Source: Candidatus Scatomonas merdigallinarum
GTDB lineage: Bacteria > Bacillota > Clostridia > Lachnospirales > Lachnospiraceae
Length of the DNA: 37,185 bases
NCBI GenBank assembly: GCA_018716305.1
Contig: DVKB01000006.1
Location: 1 to 37,185 of the forward strand
Reading direction: 5' to 3'
Under the pieces are notes generated by a model that saw only the letters and a list, made by a program, of their open reading frames with translations, did no database searches and was not told where the DNA came from. This document shows, piece after piece, positions 6,706-14,316 of the stretch. A program made the position numbers and the translations under genes. Numbering within the stretch: position 1 is the stretch's first letter; each line of letters opens with the position of its first letter.

Positions 6706-9165
6706 ATGCTTAACCCGGAATTCAAAAAGGAAACATTTAAGAGAATTGTCAAGGAAAATGTGAAAAACCTGTTCCGTACCACTCTGGAGGAGGCCAATCC
6801 CCAGCAGGTGTACCAGGCGGTGAGTTATGCGGTGAAGGACGTTATCATTGATAACTGGATGAAGACCCAGAAGGTCATCGATGAGAAGGATCCCAAAATT
6901 GTTTACTACATGTCCATGGAGTTCCTCACCGGAAGATACCTGGGCAATAACCTGCTGAATCTGACCGCCTATAAGGAAGTAAAGGAGGCTCTGGAGGAGC
7001 TGAATATTGACCTGAACGCCGTGGAGGATCAGGAGAGGGATCCCGCTCTCGGAAACGGCGGTCTTGGCCGTCTGGCGGCCTGCTTCCTGGACTCTCTGGC
7101 ATCCCTGGGCTATGTGGCCTACGGCTGCGGCATCCGTTACCATTACGGCATGTTCAAGCAGGAGATCAGGGACGGATATCAGGTGGAGGTGCCGGATAAC
7201 TGGCTGAAGAACGGCTATCCCTTTGAACTGAAACGGCCGGAGTACGCCAAGGAGATCAAGTTCGGCGGCTACGTCCGGGTAAATTACAATCAGAACACCG
7301 GAAGAAACGACTTTATCCAGGAGGGATATCAGTCTGTGCGGGCCCTTCCCTATGACCTGCCGGTGGTGGGCTACGGCAACAACGTAGTGGATACCCTGCG
7401 GATCTGGGACGCGGAAGCCATCAACGATTTCCAGCTGGATTCCTTTGATAAGGGCGATTACCACAAAGCGGTGGAGCAGGAGAACCTGGCCCGGACCATC
7501 GTGGAGGTTCTTTACCCCAACGACGCCCACATGGCCGGCAAGGAGCTGCGCCTGAAACAGCAGTACTTCTTTATCTCCGCCAGCGTACAGACAGCTATTA
7601 AAAAATATAAGAAACACCACAGTGATATCAAAAAACTGTATGAGAAAGTTACCTTCCAGATGAACGACACCCATCCCACAGTGGCGGTTCCGGAGCTCAT
7701 GCGGATCCTCATGGATGAGGAGGGGCTGACCTGGGACGAGGCCTGGGAAGTGACCACCAAGACCTGCGCCTACACCAACCACACCATCATGGCGGAGGCC
7801 CTGGAAAAGTGGCCTATTGAGCTGTTCTCCAGACTGCTGCCCCGTGTATACCAGATTGTGGAGGAGATCAACCGCCGCTTCCTGGAGAGAGTCCGCTCTC
7901 AGTATCCGGGCAACGAGGACAAGGTGAGAAAGATGGCCGTCATCTACGACGGACAGGTGCGCATGGCAAATCTGGCTATCGTGGGCGGCTATTCCGTCAA
8001 CGGCGTGGCAAGGCTTCACACCGAGATCCTGGAGAAAAGGGAACTGAAAGATTTCTACGAGATGATGCCGGAGAAATTCAGCAACAAGACCAACGGCATT
8101 ACCCAGAGAAGATTCCTGCTCCACGGCAATCCCCTGCTGGCAGACTGGGTAACCGCCCATGTGGGCGCGGACTGGATCACGGATCTGTCCAAGATCTCCG
8201 GCCTGGCAGTCTATGCCGATGATGAGAAGGCCCAGGCGGAATTTATGAACATCAAATATCAGAACAAAGTCCGCCTGGCAGAATATATCCGGGAGCACAA
8301 CGGCGTGGAAGTGGATCCCCGTTCCATTTTCGATGTGCAGGTAAAGAGACTTCACGAGTACAAGAGACAGCTGCTGAACATCCTGCATGTGATGTACCTG
8401 TACAATAAGATCAAAGAGCATCCGGAGATGCCCTTCTATCCCAGAACCTTTATCTTCGGCGCAAAGGCCAGCGCCGGCTACGCCAAAGCCAAGAAGATCA
8501 TTAAGCTCATCAACAGCGTGGCGGAAGTAATCAACCATGACGATTCCATCAAAGGCAAGATCAAGGTGGTCTTTATCGAGGATTACCGGGTAAGCAACGC
8601 GGAGTGGATCTTCGCCGCGGCCGATGTGTCCGAGCAGATTTCCACTGCCAGCAAGGAGGCCTCCGGAACCGGAAACATGAAGTTCATGCTCAACGGAGCT
8701 CTGACCCTGGGCACCATGGACGGCGCCAACGTGGAGATCGTGGAGGAGGTAGGGGAGGACAATGCCTTTATCTTCGGACTTTCCGCGGACGAGGTCATGA
8801 ACTATGAGAAGAACGGCGGCTACGATCCCATGCAGTACTTCAACAACGATCCGGATATCCGCCAGGTGCTGATGCAGCTCATTAACGGCATGTATTCCCA
8901 CGGCGACATGAATCTGTTCCGGGATCTGTACGATTCCCTGCTGCAGTCCAACCAGTGGGAAAAGGCGGATCAGTACTTTATCCTGGCTGACTTTAAATCC
9001 TACGCGGCGGCCCAGGAGAGAGTGGAGGCCAGATACAGAGACGAGAAGGCCTGGGCGAGAAGCGCCATGCTGAATACCGCCAAGAGCGGCAAGTTCAGCT
9101 CTGACCGGACGATCCAGGAATACGTGGACGACATCTGGCATCTGGACAAGATCACGGTAAAATAA
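6706..9165 (+). CDS. glgP: Alpha-glucan (glycogen/maltodextrin) phosphorylase
   Basis: This is an 819-residue GT35 phosphorylase that releases glucose-1-phosphate from alpha-1,4-glucan ends with inorganic phosphate and PLP. The PLP-lysine segment KEASGTGNMKFMLNGA is intact, with Lys near residue 659, and EDPALGNGGLGRLAAC-type substrate-loop residues are present (DPALGNGGLGRLA near residue 107). It is slightly shorter than mammalian enzymes, as expected for bacteria. Start choice: GGAGGAGG at 6689-6696 abuts an ATG at 6697 but is ideally spaced (9 nt) from the ATG at 6706, so 6706 is preferred. With only 20 bp to ileS and no obvious promoter, it is probably co-transcribed from the T-box promoter. 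Confidence 0.95.
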   Translation: MLNPEFKKETFKRIVKENVKNLFRTTLEEANPQQVYQAVSYAVKDVIIDNWMKTQKVIDEKDPKIVYYMSMEFLTGRYLGNNLLNLTAYKEVKEALEELNIDLNAVEDQERDPALGNGGLGRLAACFLDSLASLGYVAYGCGIRYHYGMFKQEIRDGYQVEVPDNWLKNGYPFELKRPEYAKEIKFGGYVRVNYNQNTGRNDFIQEGYQSVRALPYDLPVVGYGNNVVDTLRIWDAEAINDFQLDSFDKGDYHKAVEQENLARTIVEVLYPNDAHMAGKELRLKQQYFFISASVQTAIKKYKKHHSDIKKLYEKVTFQMNDTHPTVAVPELMRILMDEEGLTWDEAWEVTTKTCAYTNHTIMAEALEKWPIELFSRLLPRVYQIVEEINRRFLERVRSQYPGNEDKVRKMAVIYDGQVRMANLAIVGGYSVNGVARLHTEILEKRELKDFYEMMPEKFSNKTNGITQRRFLLHGNPLLADWVTAHVGADWITDLSKISGLAVYADDEKAQAEFMNIKYQNKVRLAEYIREHNGVEVDPRSIFDVQVKRLHEYKRQLLNILHVMYLYNKIKEHPEMPFYPRTFIFGAKASAGYAKAKKIIKLINSVAEVINHDDSIKGKIKVVFIEDYRVSNAEWIFAAADVSEQISTASKEASGTGNMKFMLNGALTLGTMDGANVEIVEEVGEDNAFIFGLSADEVMNYEKNGGYDPMQYFNNDPDIRQVLMQLINGMYSHGDMNLFRDLYDSLLQSNQWEKADQYFILADFKSYAAAQERVEARYRDEKAWARSAMLNTAKSGKFSSDRTIQEYVDDIWHLDKITVK

Positions 9166-9177
9166 GCAGCGAAAAAA

Positions 9178-9219
9178 GCCGGACAGGATTTCAGCCCAGC
9201 AGCCTGAAACCTGCCCGGC
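9178..9219 (+). terminator. Long hairpin after glgP
   Basis: GCCGGACAGG... pairs with ...CCTGCCCGGC as an imperfect stem of about 18 bp around CCAGCA. There is no T run on the plus strand; the run of six T follows only on the minus strand. It is positioned to end the ileS-glgP transcript but may act instead as a stability hairpin or block antisense transcription. Confidence 0.5.
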
Positions 9220-9283
9220 GTATTCGTTATGATTTACAGGCAATGCTTATTCTGCCGCCGGAAGAGGAGAACTCCCGGCAGGT

Positions 9284-9312
9284 TTGACATGCAGATTCCC
9301 TTGTGATAAACT
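9284..9312 (+). promoter_or_regulatory. Promoter of the AAA+ / rsmA unit
   Basis: TTGACA (9284-9289), 17 bp, TAAACT (9307-9312). A GGGGC-GAT-GCCCC hairpin (9341-9353) follows in the leader. Because the promoter lies here, the open frame reaching back to 9284 cannot be coding at its 5' end. Confidence 0.75.
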
Positions 9313-9400
9313 ATCACTAATTATGGGAAACCAGGGTTATGGGGCGATGCCCCGTAAGAGAGCAAGGGAGTTTTTAACAGTTCAATTTGAGGTGAAAGCA

Positions 9401-11812
9401 TTGGATAAAGCGGAATACCATTTGAAATTGCAGGAATTGACAAAGTACGTGGAAGAGCAGGATTATACCTCCGCGCTGAAGATTGTGGAGAGTGTGGAGT
9501 GGAGAAGGGTTAAAAGCCTCCGCACCCTGAATATGGTAGCTGACGTCTATGAGGCGAACCGGATGTACCGGGAGTGCAAAAATATTCTGCAGCTGGCCTT
9601 TGACCGGGCTTCCATCGGAAAAAGCATTCTCTACCGCCTGGTGGAGGTATGTCTGAAGCTGGGAGAGATTGAGGAGGCTGTGGACTATTACACGGAGTTC
9701 GCGGAGGTAGCCCCCCATGACAATTCCAGGTACATTCTGAAGTACAAAATCTACAGAGCAAGACGGTCCCCACTGCAGGATCAGATTGCCATTCTGGAGG
9801 AGTACAAGGACAGGGAATACACGGAGCGCTGGGCTTACGAACTGGCCAGGCTCTACAGCAAGGCCGGGGATCAGCAGAAATGCGTGGAAACCTGTGACGA
9901 TATGATCCTGTGGTTCAGCGAAGGACAGTACGTCCGGAAGGCTATGGAGCTGAAACAGAAATATCAGCCTCTAAGCCCTATTCAGCAGGCTGCCTACCAG
10001 AAGGAAGTAGAAAGAGAGAGAGAAGAGTCAGAACAGAAAGAGCGCGGATCCCGTCCGCCCAAAGCGGAGGAAGCGCCGGCGTCTTCGGCGCCCCAGGCGG
10101 CAGCCGCGGCCTCGGCGGCCGCAGCCGGATCCGCTGCGAAGGCAGCAGCGGAAGTCCGGGATGCCCGGGAGGTGCTGCAGAAGATGGATGAGGCCGGGGC
10201 CGCCATTACCAAGGATGTGGAACTGCCGAAGGAGCCGAAAAAGCCGGAAGGAACCGCTGTGGATGATTTCTCGGTTACTTCCCGGGAATTTATGGGCAAG
10301 ACAGCCAATCTGAAAGAGCAGCTGGAAAAGAGCATCCAGGATGTCTTTTCCGGTATCCGCAGGGAAGCCCCCCAGGCCCCCAGAGCGGAGGTTCCGGAAG
10401 AGTCCGGCGAACCGGGAAAGGAGCGGACAGCTACAGCGAACCTGCCCATCCAGGACCTGGAGCAGGAGCTGATGGAGAACCGGGTCAGCCCGTCCCCCAA
10501 ACCGGAACAGGCTTCCCCGGTCCCGAAAGAAGAAAACCCGGAGGATCAGCAGATCGAAGGGCAGATGTCCCTGGCGGACTTTGACCTGGAAGCGCTGGTG
10601 CAGGAAACTGCGGACAGCCTGTCTGCGGAAATCGCGTCGGACGCGGCCCCGGAGCCAGTAAAAGAAGAAGAGCCGGCAGAGAGCGCGGAGGAATCTCCGG
10701 AGAAGCCGGAAGAGCCGGCGGAAAAAGCTGCGGAGGAGCCGGAAGAATCAGCGGAAAAAGCCGCGGAAGAGCCGGAGGCAGAGGCCCCGGAGCAGGAGAC
10801 AAAAATCCTTCCGGACGCGTCAGAGGTGCTGGAATCTTCAGAGCAGAACGCGCCTACCCAGGAGACCAGGCAGGTCAAACCCCTCTATAACGAGGAGCTG
10901 GAGATTCCGGATCCGGAACCCACGCCGGAGGAAAAAGCCCAGAGGACCATTACTCTCAGCAAACTGGGACAGAACACAATACCGATTTCCATTGACGAGA
11001 TTCTGCGGGAGGAGACTCCGGAGGAACGCCGGATCAGGATCCTCAACGACGCCAAGCCGGTCCGCATGAACGATGAGCAGAGAAAGATTTTTACCTATTT
11101 CGCCAGAGTGCCCGGCATGGACCAGCAGATTCTGGAAGCCATGAACGGCGTGTATGAGCACGCCGGGGAGCACACCTCCAAGCATGGAAATATCGCCATT
11201 ATGGGAGCGCCGGGTACAGGAAAATCACAGCTGTCTCAGGGCCTGATGGTGGCGATGTGCAAGGATCTGGAGCTGGACGCGGCCAAGATCGCCCGCATCA
11301 GCGGAGCTTCTATGAACCAGAAGGATCCGGCCAAGATCGTAGCCAGAATGTCCGGCGGCTTCCTGATCATTGAGGACGCCTCTCTGATGAATGAGGAGAC
11401 AGTAGAGCAGCTGAACCGGGCGATGGAATTCCGGACGGACTGCATGATCCTGATTATCGAGGACGAGAAGGCGGACATGCGGGCTATGCTGAAAAAGTAT
11501 CCGGAGTTCGCCCGCAAATTTGATAAAGTAATTTCCATACCGGTATTTACCAACGATGAACTGGTAACCTTCGCCCGCACCTACGCTTCGGAAAACGGAT
11601 ATAAGATGGATGAGATGGGGATTCTGGCGCTGTACACAATGATCGGAAATAATCAGTCGGAACGGGATCCCATGACCATCTCCAAGGTGAAGGAAATCAT
11701 GGACAAAGCCATGGCCCATGCCGGGAAAGGCTCCAAAAAGCGGGGAAGAAGAAAGAAAAACCGGAACACGGATGAGTTGATTGTATTGCAGGAAAAAGAT
11801 TTTGAAGTATAA
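9401..11812 (+). CDS. TPR-like / disordered linker / SpoVK-type AAA+ protein
   Basis: This is a protein of about 803 residues from a TTG at 9401, preceded by GAGGTG with 7 nt spacing. There are three parts. Residues 1-190 are helical repeats resembling TPRs. Residues 195-590 are a low-complexity linker rich in Glu, Pro, Ala and Ser, with a tandem EEPEESAEKAAEEPE pattern around 430-470. A C-terminal AAA+ ATPase follows, with Walker A GAPGTGKS at 602-609, Walker B FLIIED near 654-659, and a sensor/arginine segment KKYPEFARKFDK. It ends in a basic tail (KKRGRRKKNRN). The ATPase core looks like SpoVK/CbbX-type remodelers. Its target is unknown. It overlaps rsmA by 11 nt, so the two are co-expressed. 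Confidence 0.8.
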   Translation: MDKAEYHLKLQELTKYVEEQDYTSALKIVESVEWRRVKSLRTLNMVADVYEANRMYRECKNILQLAFDRASIGKSILYRLVEVCLKLGEIEEAVDYYTEFAEVAPHDNSRYILKYKIYRARRSPLQDQIAILEEYKDREYTERWAYELARLYSKAGDQQKCVETCDDMILWFSEGQYVRKAMELKQKYQPLSPIQQAAYQKEVEREREESEQKERGSRPPKAEEAPASSAPQAAAAASAAAAGSAAKAAAEVRDAREVLQKMDEAGAAITKDVELPKEPKKPEGTAVDDFSVTSREFMGKTANLKEQLEKSIQDVFSGIRREAPQAPRAEVPEESGEPGKERTATANLPIQDLEQELMENRVSPSPKPEQASPVPKEENPEDQQIEGQMSLADFDLEALVQETADSLSAEIASDAAPEPVKEEEPAESAEESPEKPEEPAEKAAEEPEESAEKAAEEPEAEAPEQETKILPDASEVLESSEQNAPTQETRQVKPLYNEELEIPDPEPTPEEKAQRTITLSKLGQNTIPISIDEILREETPEERRIRILNDAKPVRMNDEQRKIFTYFARVPGMDQQILEAMNGVYEHAGEHTSKHGNIAIMGAPGTGKSQLSQGLMVAMCKDLELDAAKIARISGASMNQKDPAKIVARMSGGFLIIEDASLMNEETVEQLNRAMEFRTDCMILIIEDEKADMRAMLKKYPEFARKFDKVISIPVFTNDELVTFARTYASENGYKMDEMGILALYTMIGNNQSERDPMTISKVKEIMDKAMAHAGKGSKKRGRRKKNRNTDELIVLQEKDFEV

Positions 11813-12695
11813 AGAGAAACCATGGCTGGGAGATCCCCAGAAAACCATCGCTGTCCTCCAGAAATACGGATTTCGGTTTCAGAAAAAATTCGGCCAGAAT
11901 TTTCTCATCGATCCCCATGTACTGGATAAGATTACAGCGGCGGCAGAAATAAGAGAAGATGATTTTGTTGTAGAGATCGGGCCGGGTATTGGGACGCTTA
12001 CCCAATACCTGGCCCATGCCGCGGGAGAGGTCTGCGCGGTGGAAATAGACAGAAACCTGATCCCGATCCTGGAAGATACCTTAAGCGCCTGGGATAATGT
12101 TACGGTGATCCGGGAGGATATTCTGAATCTGGATCTGAAGGCGCTGGCGGAGAAAAAAAATCAGGGAAAGCCCATCAAGATTGTGGCAAATCTCCCCTAC
12201 TATATCACCACGCCCATTGTCATGGGACTATTGGAAAAAAAGGTTCCCATGAAATCTATGACTGTGATGGTGCAGAAGGAGGTAGCCCAGAGAATGCAGG
12301 CGGCTCCCGGAAGCAAAGACTACGGAGCCCTGTCTCTGGCGGTGCAGTATTACGCGGAGCCCTATCTGGCGGCAAATGTTCCTCCCAACTGTTTTATTCC
12401 CCGGCCAAATGTGGGAAGCGCGGTGATACGGCTGAACTGCAGAGAGCATCCGCCGGTGCGGACGGAGAATGAGACGCTGATGTTCCGGCTGATCCGGGCG
12501 GCATTTAATCAGAGAAGAAAAACCCTGCTGAACGGCCTGAGAAATGACGGCGGACTGGGGCTTACCAGAGAGCAGGCCGAGGAAGCCCTCAGCGCCTGCG
12601 GGCTGTCTGAGACGGTGCGTGGGGAAACTCTGGGGCTGGAGGAATACGCGGCTCTGGCAGATTATATCAGCAGATGGGAAACATCAAAGAAATGA
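11802..12695 (+). CDS. rsmA: 16S rRNA dimethyladenosine transferase (KsgA)
   Basis: This is a 297-residue SAM-dependent methyltransferase that dimethylates two adjacent adenines in the 3'-terminal hairpin of 16S rRNA during 30S maturation. Seen: the family N-terminus KKFGQNFLID, SAM motif I EIGPGIGTLT, catalytic motif IV NLPYYITTPI, and the C-terminal FNQRRKTLLN helix. The best start is TTG 11802 with AGGAAAAA 4-11 nt upstream; the frame is open back to 11781. The start lies inside the end of the AAA+ gene, so translation is probably coupled. A strong terminator follows. Confidence 0.95.
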   Translation: MKYKEKPWLGDPQKTIAVLQKYGFRFQKKFGQNFLIDPHVLDKITAAAEIREDDFVVEIGPGIGTLTQYLAHAAGEVCAVEIDRNLIPILEDTLSAWDNVTVIREDILNLDLKALAEKKNQGKPIKIVANLPYYITTPIVMGLLEKKVPMKSMTVMVQKEVAQRMQAAPGSKDYGALSLAVQYYAEPYLAANVPPNCFIPRPNVGSAVIRLNCREHPPVRTENETLMFRLIRAAFNQRRKTLLNGLRNDGGLGLTREQAEEALSACGLSETVRGETLGLEEYAALADYISRWETSKK

Positions 12696-12705
12696 GAAAA
12701 TACAG

Positions 12706-12738
12706 GAGGCTGGCGCCCTCGCGCCAGCCTCTATTTTT
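12706..12738 (+). terminator. Strong intrinsic terminator after rsmA
   Basis: A perfect 11-bp GC-rich stem (GAGGCTGGCGC with GCGCCAGCCTC), loop CCTC, then TATTTTT. Confidence 0.95.
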
Positions 12739-12739
12739 A

Positions 12740-13098
12740 AAGGAAGGAGAGCCGGTTATTCACCGGCATTATGAAAAAGAAAAATTTATAAAATAATTAC
12801 GGATTAATTATTTTATGTATTCAGTATATCCGGGAAATGTGTTGAAACCGTGTGCAAGCTGTAAAAAAATAATGAACAAAAATAAAAGGTTTTATGAAGG
12901 GAGAGTTTGCCTCCGGGGAGGCAAAAAACAGGCCTGTGGGTATAATTTATATAAAATCCACAAAGAAAAAAGAGCATATAATAAAAAAATATGCAAATTA
13001 ACAAATGATTTACTGAGGGTTCACAAAATGTTCATAAATAGCTGATATAGTAAAAACAGTTCAGAGATGACCATTACAAAAATTTTTTCATAATAATA
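12740..13098. other. AT-rich intergenic stretch with hairpins, no convincing gene
   Basis: No frame here has both a ribosome binding site and a protein-like composition. Structured pieces are GCCGG/CCGGC near 12750-12767, an all-AT hairpin (AAAATAATTA at 12790-12799, loop CGGAT, TAATTATTTT at 12805-12814), and TTTGCCTC-CGGG-GAGGCAAA near 12907-12926. A TATAAT occurs near 12940 without a clear -35 element. An uncharacterised small RNA cannot be excluded. Confidence 0.5.
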
Positions 13099-13127
13099 GC
13101 CCCGGCGGGATGTCAATCCTCCGGGGC
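13099..13127 (-). terminator. Terminator after the 84-residue gene
   Basis: On the minus strand GCCCCGG pairs with CCGGGGC, with an inner GGAT/ATCC pair, followed by an AT-rich TATTATTATG tail. It sits 33 bp beyond the end of the minus-strand gene. Confidence 0.55.
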
Positions 13128-13159
13128 ACTCCTCATGTTTTGGGGAAAAAGCGGCTCAA

Positions 13160-13414
13160 TTACAGATTCTCCAAAAATTGGAAAAACATCGTATCGCTTC
13201 CGTATTTTTCCGGGTTCAAAGCATAATCAACCAGGTATTTTACCATCTGTTCACTGCCGATAACATCCACATAACTTTTTATTTTTTCCAAACTATCTAA
13301 TTTTTTTAAAACTTGCGCTGAGAGCAGTGAACGATCCTCCCCCCGAAAAATTTCCAGTTCAAAAAGAATATTCTCTATGGATTCTTCCGCGTTTTTTGTG
13401 ATTCCCGGAGACAT
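13160..13414 (-). CDS. Small hypothetical protein, 84 residues
   Basis: This is a soluble, acidic, predicted all-helical protein with no motif I recognise. The composition is protein-like (ILFELEIF, MVKYLVDYAL), but no Shine-Dalgarno sequence precedes the ATG at 13414, and the rubrerythrin terminator ends only about 18 bp upstream. It may be a remnant of a longer gene or may lack its original promoter. Its G+C content is lower than the flanking genes, like the empty region beyond it. Confidence 0.4.
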   Translation of the reverse strand: MSPGITKNAEESIENILFELEIFRGEDRSLLSAQVLKKLDSLEKIKSYVDVIGSEQMVKYLVDYALNPEKYGSDTMFFQFLENL

Positions 13415-13437
13415 TAATAAACTTTGTCTTTAAAAAA

Positions 13438-13472
13438 GAGACCGCCGCACAAATTTTCCGTGCGGCAGCCTC
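13438..13472 (-). terminator. Terminator of the rubrerythrin gene
   Basis: On the minus strand a stem of about 12 bp (core GCCGCAC/GTGCGGC with outer GAGG/TCTC pairing) is followed directly by TTTTTT. Confidence 0.85.
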
Positions 13473-13482
13473 TGTTCTGAGA

Positions 13483-14019
13483 TCAATAATTTTCCACTTT
13501 GCGCTCAAAGTACGCTCTGGGATGGGCGCATACCGGACAGACTTCCGGAGCCTCTTCGCCCTCATAGACAAATCCGCAGTTGCGGCATTTCCAGCCCAGG
13601 GGAGCGTCGCCCTTAAAGGTCTTGCCCGCTTTGTAGGATTCCAGCAGCTTGCGGTATCTTTTTTCGTGGGCGGCCTCTACTCTGGCAACTCCCTCAAACT
13701 TTTCCGCCAGTTCCGGAAAGCCCTCTTCCCTGGCCTCTCTGGCCATTCTGGCGTACATGTCGGTCCACTCAAAATTTTCACCCGCGGCAGCGTCCTCCAG
13801 GTTGGCGGGGACGTCATGGATGCCGTGGAACTCTTTGAACCACATTTTCGCGTGTTCCTTTTCCTGATCGGCAGTCTCCAGATACAGAGCTGCCAGCTGC
13901 TCGTAGCCGGCCTTTTTAGCCTGGGAAGCGTAGTAGGTATACTTGTTCCGGGCCTGGGATTCCCCGGCAAAAGCCTCCATCAGATTCTGTTCGGTTTTGG
14001 TTCCGGCGTATTTGGACAT
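13483..14019 (-). CDS. rbr: Rubrerythrin (diiron domain then rubredoxin domain)
   Basis: This is a 178-residue cytoplasmic peroxidase of anaerobes that reduces hydrogen peroxide using a diiron centre fed by a rubredoxin-type iron. Residues 1-135 are the ferritin-like four-helix domain, with iron-ligand motifs [10 protein letters not shown] and QEKEHAKMW and a later EAAHEKRY. The C-terminal rubredoxin domain has CRNCG and CPVCAHP. GGGAGG lies 9 nt before the ATG at 14019. The frame remains open to 14094 but crosses its own promoter, so the longer form is rejected. It is monocistronic between a consensus promoter and a terminator. Confidence 0.95.
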   Translation of the reverse strand: MSKYAGTKTEQNLMEAFAGESQARNKYTYYASQAKKAGYEQLAALYLETADQEKEHAKMWFKEFHGIHDVPANLEDAAAGENFEWTDMYARMAREAREEGFPELAEKFEGVARVEAAHEKRYRKLLESYKAGKTFKGDAPLGWKCRNCGFVYEGEEAPEVCPVCAHPRAYFERKVENY

Positions 14020-14064
14020 GGTAAAATCCTCCCTTCCTGCGCCCTGTCCGGGCGTTCTGGCCTC

Positions 14065-14094
14065 ATTATACGTGAGAAGAGGAGGGCGTGTCAA
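14065..14094 (-). promoter_or_regulatory. Promoter of the rubrerythrin gene
   Basis: Minus-strand TTGACA (14089-14094), 18 bp, TATAAT (14065-14070). The AGTAAC-type palindrome seen at the reverse rubrerythrin and perR promoters is absent here. Confidence 0.85.
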
Positions 14095-14104
14095 CCGGAA
14101 GAAA

Positions 14105-14299
14105 TCATTGTTTCCGGTGAGTGTTGATATAGTTTAAGGTGGGGGAGATCCCGAAAAAACACAGCAGGGCGCAGCCTATGGAGGCCAGCATGGACAGCAG
14201 ATTGCTGTCAATAAAACGGATCAGCAGGGATGCCAGGATCCCTGCGGCTGTCAGGATCAGTCCCGGCACCACAAAGGGCGCGCGCAGATACTCTTTCAT
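14105..14299 (-). CDS. Small membrane protein, 64 residues, two TM segments
   Basis: The protein has two predicted membrane helices (about residues 8-27, [20 protein letters not shown], and 33-52, [20 protein letters not shown]) and a basic C-terminus. I do not recognise a family. AAGGAG lies 8 nt before the ATG. It starts 17 bp after the end of the MatC-like permease gene on the same strand, so it is the second gene of that operon and may be an accessory subunit or a separate small protein. Confidence 0.7.
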   Translation of the reverse strand: MKEYLRAPFVVPGLILTAAGILASLLIRFIDSNLLSMLASIGCALLCFFGISPTLNYINTHRKQ

Positions 14300-14316
14300 G
14301 GTTGTAACTCCTTTTT

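Noticed and set aside
6520-9243. Long minus-strand open frame of about 900 codons opposite ileS/glgP
   Set aside because: It is antisense to the strongly conserved glgP and the end of ileS. It is a by-product of codon bias and has no family motif.
9284-9400. Longer N-terminus of the AAA+ protein
   Set aside because: The stretch contains the TTGACA-17-TAAACT promoter; TTG 9401 has a well-spaced ribosome binding site.
9313-9400. Known riboswitch in the AAA+ leader
   Set aside because: Only a small GGGGC-GAT-GCCCC hairpin is visible; no consensus of a riboswitch class I know could be matched.
12815-13045. 76-residue Lys/Cys-rich frame
   Set aside because: No ribosome binding site, unusual composition, and it runs through hairpins in an AT-rich intergenic region.
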